From Cunninghamia lanceolata (taxonomy: Eukaryota > Streptophyta > Pinopsida > Cupressales > Cupressaceae): a DNA stretch of 64,000 bases. The DNA is taken from the NCBI GenBank assembly GCA_027924645.1, contig BSBN01000140.1:11228501-11292500 (forward strand), read 5' to 3'. Made by a program: the position numbers and the translations under genes. The notes under the pieces were generated by a model. The model saw only the letters and a list, made by a program, of their open reading frames with translations, had not been told where the DNA came from and searched no databases. Of this stretch, positions 56,683 through 64,000 are shown one piece after another (position 1 is the first letter of the stretch; the number at the start of each line of letters is the position of its first letter).

Positions 56683-58539
56683 CAAGAGGTACTCCCTCTC
56701 GCTATCCATAATCAATTTCTCAACACACAAACAATGACCCTCTGTTGCAACTCAAATTTCCAATCAAATTGTTCAATATGGAAAAATTGAACTTTGCTAC
56801 AGTAGCTACAGAAACATAGCCTATGCACAGTCACCATTTACATTATTCAAACTATCAAACACATAGTGGGAAAACAACTGCGTTCACTTGATCACAAACT
56901 TAATTTCAATTGTTATTGCAAGCTTTCAATTATTTAATTACCAAATTTTATGCAAACAAATACAATGAAAATTGGAGTCCAATAAAACTTATCTCTGTTC
57001 AACATTATATGACATAACACCAAGCTATTCCATCTTCAACATGGTATCTTCTCTTCTCTGTAACATAGATTGTTGTTGTATCTCCTTCCTTTGCTCTTGG
57101 TCAATTCCCCTTGCCAAGAGACTGGTATTTTCTCCCACATTCTATGCAAAAATTGTATGGTTTCCTCCCATTATCTCTATAGCAAATGGAATTTCTGTAT
57201 CTTTTCCCAAAATCCTCTCTAGCTGACCTCTCCTTCCAAACATTCATATATTCTCTTCAATCTTCTAGTAGCAAACTACCTGCCATACATTGGTATTCTT
57301 CTTCCCTCTTTGCTGCCTCCATCTTTCCATAGATTTGTATGTTCCTCACAATCTTTTGGAATCCCATCCCATTCTTATTTTCCTCTACAACTAGCAAACC
57401 TTTTGCAATTCCTGTGTATTGTTACTCTCCCCTTCCTATAGCCAACCTCTCTCCTATTTGGGCGATGTTCAATTTCTCTTCAATAGTGCTACTGTATCTT
57501 TCTTTGTAGCCTATCTCCTTTTCCAAATGGGTGCTCCCTATTCCATCTTGTAAATTTGTATTTTATGATTTCAATTGGTTCATTTCCTCTAAAAAAATCA
57601 TATTTTAAAACAATATTATGTCTCATGTTAGGCATCTCATTTATATTCTTTCCAAATATTAAACTGCCTTCGAAAACTTGCACTCATTGTGAAGTTTAGA
57701 TTTCTTTTTATTTCCCACGGTTTGGTGCATTTGGAGACTACATCCTTCTAAAAATTAGACTTTAAAATTAGTGATTATCTCCATGCTTTAAAATAACTTA
57801 AACAGTTCTTTTATTTGTATTACCTTTTCTTGATTATCAACTTCAAGATATGGATTAATTTTTAAAATGTTTAAAGATGAGATTGAAAATGTTTGAAAAT
57901 GTCTTCAAGTAGTATTGGGTTTGCAACCAAAGAAGCCACATGATAAATAGGTCTAGACCATGCTTTGTCATTGCTGCTAATATTGTATTTGCAATCATAT
58001 CTACGAGTTTTGAGGAAAAATTAATTGATGCAACTATGACATTGTGTGAAATCAGGTGTCAATAGGCGGAAAAACTTAAAGTTCTCCATTTCACCTGAAA
58101 ATGGCGAGTATACTTGGAATGACATCCCAAGGTTCCCTACAAAAGGATTTCACTCTAACTTTCAAGAATCAAGAGATATTAAACATTCCGTAAAACTACT
58201 AGTGTGAAATTCTGGCATTAAAATCTCCCAAATGGTGAAAGATATTCCCTCAATTATTTTTACACATTTGGAGAAACGCGTTCAAGAACACACCTATCAA
58301 AGGATTTGTCACCAAACCTCCTTGATCTCCCAAAAACAATTGTTTCCATGAAATCAGCACATTTTGTGTCAAAACTGCCACCTGATAAAAACTAAATTCT
58401 TGTAGTTCTGAAAAAATGAAGTGTTCCCAAAGTTAATAGATACTGTATGAAACCCCAGAGCAAACCAAAACTAAAAACTAAACCTGAAAATTTTGTTGCT
58501 TGATGTTGATCGCTAGTTTCCCTAAATTCTCCTACATCG
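56683..58539. mobile_element. 1.86-kb insertion of unknown class in copy B
   Basis: Absent from copy A at about 19640. It is flanked by GGATCTAATG (56673-56682) and GGATCTTATG (58540-58549); copy A has GGATCATATG at the empty site. A 9-10 bp duplication suggests a Mutator-like DNA transposon, but no terminal inverted repeats were seen (start CAAGAGGTACTCC, end CTCCTACATCG). A solo LTR with TG...CA ends (TGCAAGAGG...CTCCTACA) was considered, but its 5-bp flanks do not match. The interior has a purine-rich minus-strand stretch (about 57000-57500) that reads like a broken coding region. Confidence 0.65.
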
Positions 58540-61500
58540 GGATCTTATGATCATAATATTTATATTTGAGATCACACCTATCTTATCCTTGCATGTTTAT
58601 GTTATGATTACATGCTTCTATTTTTTGGTACTAATGCTTATTAGAATTGCATCTTATAATTACATTAGTTTATTTGATTAATTGGGGGAATTATTGGCCC
58701 CCCTTATAGATGATTTTCATGGTCTATAATAGCGTATGCTTCCATGATGTTATCTATTAATGTTTCCTATTTTCTTTTCATGGAGGCAAAATTGAGGGCA
58801 CATCATGCTTCATTTTTCATAGATGATTTCATGATCACACCTTCCTCTTTCTAGGGTAGAATTTTACCTTTTAAAATAATAAGTTTACTTAGGTAGTAGG
58901 AATATTTAATGATTCTTTCCTAGGTAACGTATAATGAAATGTGTTCACCTTGATTTGAGGTACAAAAGTGCCACCATTTCCTCATCGTTCCTTGATGAAT
59001 GGTAGTTACATACGACCTCTATTTAGTTAAGGCCACCTCTATCTTAGTCATATTGAGTTAAACCACCTCCTAATTAAGAGTTATTAAGAGTTTACTCATA
59101 ACATCTTGGACATGTCATCTCCTTGATTCATGGATCCAAGAGGCCTATATATTTATAATTTTCTTTATAATGTATTCCAACGTATTCAATATTTAATCTT
59201 TATTTTATTCATCTAGATTTGTGATTATCTCATAGCCATTAGGTATTGGTTAGATTTATCGTTCATGACAAAGTTTAACAACTACATTGTTCCATGGTTA
59301 TCACATCATTATATCATTACATTTGTACATGCTTATGGGGTTTTACATTATGATATACCTTTCTCCTCTCCTCTAGATCCTTGAATCCATTTTAGAAAAA
59401 CCCTTCAAGTGGGATATAATGTCACTAATATTACTTTGATGAGTATGGTTGTAATGACTAACATATGGTTGTAATGATTGTTTCCACTTTAAGCTAAGTT
59501 CTATTAATACTTTTTCTCTAGGAAGAATCACATTATTACTTCTTCTCTAGGAAGAATCCTATTATTTCCATTATAGGTAGTCATATTAATATTTTTTTGT
59601 CACAAAGAATCCTACTACTATTTCTTCTTTGTGAAGAGTCATATTACTACTACTCTTGAAAGAAGCGTATTATTTTCATTCCATTTAGAATCACATTATC
59701 CCTTTCTACAACTCCTTCACAACATTTTTTCATCTTTTTGTTTGTAGACATTGTTGACTAATTATTTTTGTGGTTATTTTAAGTGATTGTTAGATGCGAC
59801 TCACTGGAGATTGTTGTGCTTCTAAGTTTTGAGATTGAGCACTCTTTTTGGGGAAGTGCACAAACTCACAATCCTCATCTATAATCTATATGAGTGTTTG
59901 GATACTAAATTTACTTGTTTACTTTGACATACATCTTCATAGTAGTTCACATGCATATTTTGCACTTTTCCCTTTTATTTTGTACTCACTTTGGCATGTT
60001 TGTCATGGTTATTCTTAAACATCATCTATTTAAACAATCAAAGCCAATTATGGCCAATAAAAATAATACAAATATTTACCACTTTTTGTAGCAGACGAAA
60101 TGTAAGATTGCTATTGGTTGTTTAATCATTGAAGTGGATAATTTTTAAGTAGAGTGATTTGTCACTAATGTAATGACTAATATGCAAAACATGTTTTTGA
60201 GTGGAATTTAACAAAATAGCTCAAATCTATCCCCACACATCTCAAGGCTCCATATTGAATTTGCAATCTCATATATGCATCACCTTGTGTCAATTCTTCA
60301 ATGGAACAAAGGAACCAAGTTAATATTTATGGGCATAGATTTGAACCTTGTACTTTTAAATTTAAATTTTAGATTAGGCCTATGTCAATCCCTTTCTAAC
60401 TAGATGTTATGAGTTAACTAAAGCCCAGAAATAATGAAATTCCATGCAATGGTGTTGTATGGAAGGACAAATCATAATTTATTATCATAATCTAGTAATC
60501 ATTGAACACATATAGAGAGATCACATGAGAGGATTTTGTTACACATTGCATCATTATAAGATCATGGCATCATCGTAACCCCAACATCCTCATTGCCTAG
60601 GCACATTGTATATTTCTTGGTTCTTCAATCTTTATACCAAACTCATTAAATCAGATCTAGATTTTAACCAAAGAACAACAATCCATGCATAGCAAACTCT
60701 TTGATGATGTTTGTTAACACCACCCCTTTTAGATGGACGTTCCAAAAACTAAGGTGAGTAGATCTATAACATCAACTTCAACATATGCATTTAAGGCTTA
60801 GTTCAATGAACATAAAGATCAATTTTGCAAGTGTGGAAATGACATAGAATATTAAAAAGAAAAATTTCAGTCCCGTGGTGGTTGTTTAAAAAATCCTAAT
60901 TTCCTATCGTGATGATTAATTAATGGATGACATCTATTGTAATAAAATCAACATCAAATCTAAAATTAAATACTACTGTTTTATATATTTACATTCTAGA
61001 CATTTATTTTAGTAACTTCATCCATCCCAACTCATTAATTCTAATGTTATTGCTTTCTAATTTATTTTCCTTTTCCATTAAAAATAAAAATAAAAATTGC
61101 AGAATTACAGAACAAGATGGCAAGCAGCCAGCATCAGCACAGACATCATAAACTGGAGAAGGATGGCAAAAGGAGAACTGCCAACGTTCACTAAGAAGAT
61201 CACAGACACATCCAGCTAAAAAGACTACACCATATGAATTAAGATAAAAAAAAAATAATAACGCCATCCTTGAAATTATGGTCAATAACAATTCATGCCT
61301 TCTATTGATCATTCAACTATTTTCCTATATATTTGAAGTACGTATTAAATTATGGCATGACCCTTTGTAGGGCTCTACTTCTCTCCCTTAATCAACTGAC
61401 AGCAACCAAGTGCACCAGACTATTTTTGGAGAAGAAAACAAACTGTATTAATGGAAACTGTTATTTATATTTGATCACATGCTATTCTGAAGTTGTATAC

Positions 61501-61800
61501 ATAGCTTTTATATTTCTATACATTTATAAATAAAAACACGAAGGTGGAACACATCAACATTTATATCATTTCCACTTGCAGAATACTTTTAAGCTCATGG
61601 AAGGATGGTGTCTTCTTGGTGTCTTATTGGATATTAATAGAGGAACTCAGCCATTCTGCGGAATGCGACCATTTGATAATTCCCATTCTGAATCTTTAAT
61701 CTCCCAAATCTAACTTTATTCTTCTACACACTTTTTTTCAACCTGACTTGTCCTTACATCATAACAAGCAGTCCTTACATTTAAACAACGATTGAAAGAC
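58540..61800. repeat. Duplicated block, copy B, part 2 (non-coding)
   Basis: Collinear with 19650-20504 and then 26410-28720, crossing the empty chromovirus site at about 59412. No gene. Around 61078-61250 it has a segment unlike copy A, beginning aaaaataaaaataaaaattgc and ending in nine A's, which may be a short retroposed piece. Confidence 0.75.
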
Positions 61801-61878
61801 AAATGCAATGGCTAATTATAGGTAAACAAAATGACCTATTTTTATAGTATAATGGGAGATAGCTTTGAAATTGTTGCT

Positions 61879-62256
61879 CTATGGAGATAAGGCCATAGCA
61901 CCAGGAGGATTGTTGTGGCCAATTCCGGGGCTATGTCCTAATGGCTGAATTGTAGTACTGTTTTCTTCGACTTTTCTAACCATCTTACCCACTGTAGTTG
62001 GGGAAGGAAAACCTTTCACCATCCTGGAATTATCATCATGGCCGTATGAAACCTTAGAGTTTTCAGGTATAATGGCCTTTGACACGTCGTCAAGCCCAAG
62101 GCTTACATTCACTTCATTATTTTCCATTACTCCTTTCTAAGAACTGGATTTATAGCTCACAACCTTGACATCAGGGGTAGGCCGAGCAGCTGCGGTAAGG
62201 GAGGATATAAGCAACTGGAAAAATACTAGCATAACGAAAGCACAGACAAGCTTCAT
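61879..62256 (-). pseudogene. CEP-like precursor, copy B, with a nonsense mutation
   Basis: Same length and frame as 28967-29344, ATG at 62256. Codon 40 (CAG in copy A) is TAG at 62137-62139, cutting the product right after the signal peptide. Downstream the frame is fully open from an internal Met (codon 44), and the last 30 residues, including IQPLGHSPGIGHNNPPGA, are identical to copy A except one residue in the tail (D to A). Nine replacements separate the two 82-residue downstream parts, all outside the motif. Translation restarting at codon 44 would lack the signal peptide, so no secreted peptide is expected. Confidence 0.75.
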
Positions 62257-62464
62257 TATTATTACCTAGCTCCAATGGTGTTGCAGGGACAAAATATTTC
62301 TCACAAGAGAAACCAAGATCCTAAACCTACTAAAAAGTATTGTGATGTACTAACAAAGACTTTCCTGTCTACAGAATCTATATAGCATAAGAGGCTATAA
62401 GAGGGAGGAAATGAAATAAGATGAGCTGCTACAAAGCAAGCCTTCTCATTGATAGAAAATAAGT

Positions 62465-62585
62465 TATCACGCAGAGGTATTTATTGTTGACCAGTTCTAT
62501 TGTTGGGTGCTGTTTGAAGTTGAATGAAATACTTTTAAAACATTATAAAAATATAGTTGATGCTTTCACCACCAAATTGAAGTTG
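62465..62585. repeat. Copy B upstream region before the retroposed insertion
   Basis: Matches 29560-29655, with the same TATA box at about 62375-62385 further left. It ends in caaattgaagttgtttt, which recurs after the insertion. Confidence 0.7.
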
Positions 62586-62589
62586 TTTT

Positions 62590-63778
62590 TTTTTTTTTTT
62601 TTTAAACCAGAAAAAGGTGACGGAGCACCATACATTAAATAAAGTTTTTACATGAGATAACAGACGTAAGACTAAAAAGTAAACTGAAAAATACAAAACA
62701 TGGCCCTGTCAAGACCAGATAAAACATGGAGAGGAAAGAGAGCACAAAAAAACAGAAGTATAGACTGCCGTCAAACATGCCAACTTCCGACAGACAGCCA
62801 CCACCAAGAGACCCAACCAGCCAACATACCAAAACTCGTCAACCGAGCACCACCCGAGGCCAAACCCACACTGCCGAACAAAAAGGAACTGAAACCACCA
62901 ACCAGCCACCCCGCCAACAAAGAGAAACACCGACCCACCCCCCAGGCAAAAAGGTCACCGAGCCATACAAGAGGGTGCACCCATAGCAAAGACACCAAAC
63001 CACACGAGCAAAACAAAAGAGACCACTCACCACAGCAGGAAGCATTACGCCGCTGACAGAGCAACTGGCAAATCTCGTTCATCCAGATCCACAGAGATCG
63101 CATTCTCACCACCCTCCTCCAACTCTGGCAGAGCATACAAGGGCATCCTCGGCGCCAGGTCAGAAGCATGAATTCTAAGGAACCGAATGGCTGTGAAGAC
63201 ATCCTTGATGCGCTCGGACAGTTTTTTGGAGAGGGAAAAGCAATAGGCCCAAAGCGCATCATCTATCTCCGCGCTGCACAGGGATTTTAAACTGAACTGT
63301 AAAGCCCTGTAGATCGCCTGCTGCGAGGGGGAATTACACAGAGTTGTGAGATTGAAAAGCCCACCAATAAGGGCGTCACCATTCTCCATTTTATAATGAG
63401 ACACAACCGCCTCCCATCTTTCCACTGTGTAGATGTTCTTAAAAAACAAACCTGCCGCAAGGGAATGGACATAGTCACCATCCATAACAAGATCCATAAT
63501 ATTAGAAAGGAGCTGCGAGACAATATCTGAGAAATTTAAAACCCGCCCCTCGAAGCCTCTGATCCACACATGTCCCACAATGTTCCGGACTGCAAACTGT
63601 GAAAGAGTGCAATCAGAGTCAATCAGGGTCATGAGGTCGATTGCCTTCACACGCCCTCGTATCTCCGGTTCCCATTCAAGAGAGGGAAAGAACAACCGCT
63701 GATTCAAATGCGTATCTGCCATCTCTGAACACCAGGAGCCAAAAGCTTGAGAGAATTTGACAGTTATAATCCGAACTG
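62590..63778 (-). mobile_element. Retroposed insertion with poly(A) tail and intact ORF
   Basis: Absent from copy A at about 29650. On the minus strand it begins near 63778, runs through an ORF and a G/T-rich 3' part and ends in poly(A) (T run 62586-62603). Both sides carry caaattgaagttgtttt (62573-62589 and 63779-63795), a 17-bp duplication typical of LINE-driven retroposition. One oddity: the last 25 bp inside the insertion (gacagttataatccgaac) resemble the adjoining host flank (gacggttataattcgagc), so a small tandem duplication or copied filler was also involved. GC content is far higher than the surroundings, so it is a young arrival from a different sequence context. Confidence 0.8.
63045..63722 (-). 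CDS. Intact 225-aa ORF in the retroposed insertion; function unknown
   Basis: ATG 63722 (MADTHLNQRLFFPSLEWEPE) to TAA at 63047-63045, with no break. The leader before it is about 55 nt and the trailer about 440 nt before the poly(A), proportions of a spliced mRNA. The protein looks soluble and mainly helical, with hydrophobic stretches (DIVSQLLSNIMDLVMDG, ALIGGLFNLTTL) and an acidic C-terminus (LPELEEGGENAISVDLDERD). There is no signal peptide, membrane segment, zinc finger or retroelement enzyme motif. I do not recognise the family. It could be a processed retrogene of a host gene or the coding part of an unusual LINE-mobilised element. No promoter is evident. Confidence 0.6.
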   Translation of the reverse strand: MADTHLNQRLFFPSLEWEPEIRGRVKAIDLMTLIDSDCTLSQFAVRNIVGHVWIRGFEGRVLNFSDIVSQLLSNIMDLVMDGDYVHSLAAGLFFKNIYTVERWEAVVSHYKMENGDALIGGLFNLTTLCNSPSQQAIYRALQFSLKSLCSAEIDDALWAYCFSLSKKLSERIKDVFTAIRFLRIHASDLAPRMPLYALPELEEGGENAISVDLDERDLPVALSAA

Positions 63779-63795
63779 CAAATTGAAGTTGTTTT

Positions 63796-64000
63796 GACGG
63801 TTATAATTCGAGCATTGACTTACCCATTAGAATAACCATCTACAAGTCCAGAGCTGCTATCAAGTATTATAGACTTTTTTAGAGACTAACATTGAAAATG
63901 GCCATATCTAAGTTCAAAGTGAATTTAAGTAAACTCATACTCATTATGAGGTTGGGTGAATGTGAGGTAATATTGACCAACAAATCTGAATTAGAGATAT
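63796..64000. repeat. Duplicated block, copy B, right end at window edge
   Basis: Matches 29670-29890 ('gacttacccattagaataa', 'gtattatagac', 'tcattatgaggttggg'); the block continues beyond the window. Confidence 0.8.

Noticed and set aside
62709..63262. Minus-strand 73- and 163-codon ORFs rich in Trp and Gly, and plus-strand ORFs 62700-63056
   Set aside because: They overlap the 3' part and other frames of the retroposed insertion; the 225-codon frame with its own leader is the better candidate.

Overview
This is plant nuclear DNA, AT-rich and made almost entirely of nested, decayed transposable elements. I infer a large-genome seed plant, probably a gymnosperm such as a conifer. The reasons are layer upon layer of old LTR retrotransposons (Ty1/copia, chromovirus and Athila/Tat-like Ty3/gypsy), solo LTRs, and very few intact genes. 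No species can be named from the sequence alone.

Layout. 1-2340: no gene. 2344-3800: degenerate tandem repeat of about 350 bp. 3890-4365 plus 14285-14546: two halves of an old terminal repeat, split by a small inverted-repeat element whose arms (4370-4530 and 14180-14284) carry hammerhead-ribozyme-like cores. Into that element a minus-strand copia element inserted (4615-13940), which itself received two solo LTRs (5005-6850 and 8414-9884). 14552-18080: a stop-ridden plus-strand coding relic, interrupted by a small non-autonomous LTR element (15206-16489). 17060-30000: copy A of a long duplicated block, holding a nested minus-strand chromovirus (20510-26404, TSD GATAT) and an intact small gene at 28967-29344. 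That gene encodes a secreted-peptide precursor ending in a CEP-like GHSPGIGH motif. 31908-32971: a second hammerhead-bearing inverted repeat around a (TA)n tract. 33127-38780: a complete non-autonomous LTR element (TSD CTACC) with only a gag-like gene (coiled coil, G-patch, zinc knuckle), and a foldback DNA transposon inside one LTR. 38786-42305: a decayed minus-strand coiled-coil coding region. 42306-48620: a structurally complete but mutated plus-strand copia element (TSD CTATT). 49540-54075: a truncated Athila/Tat-like element, minus strand. 54079-64000: copy B of the duplicated block. It lacks the chromovirus, carries its own 1.86 kb insertion (56683-58539), holds a CEP-like pseudogene killed by one stop codon (61879-62256), and has a retroposed insertion at about 62590-63778 with an intact 225-codon ORF.

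How it fits together. The A/B duplication gives 'empty site' controls: each insertion present in one copy and absent from the other can be bounded precisely, and most have matching target-site duplications. The only convincing host gene is the CEP-like precursor at 28967-29344, with its conserved TATA box and leader. The clearest unusual biology is (i) the four hammerhead-like cores in two inverted-repeat elements, (ii) the paired functional and dead CEP-like genes, (iii) the intact orphan ORF in a retrocopy, and (iv) the gag-only element with a G-patch.
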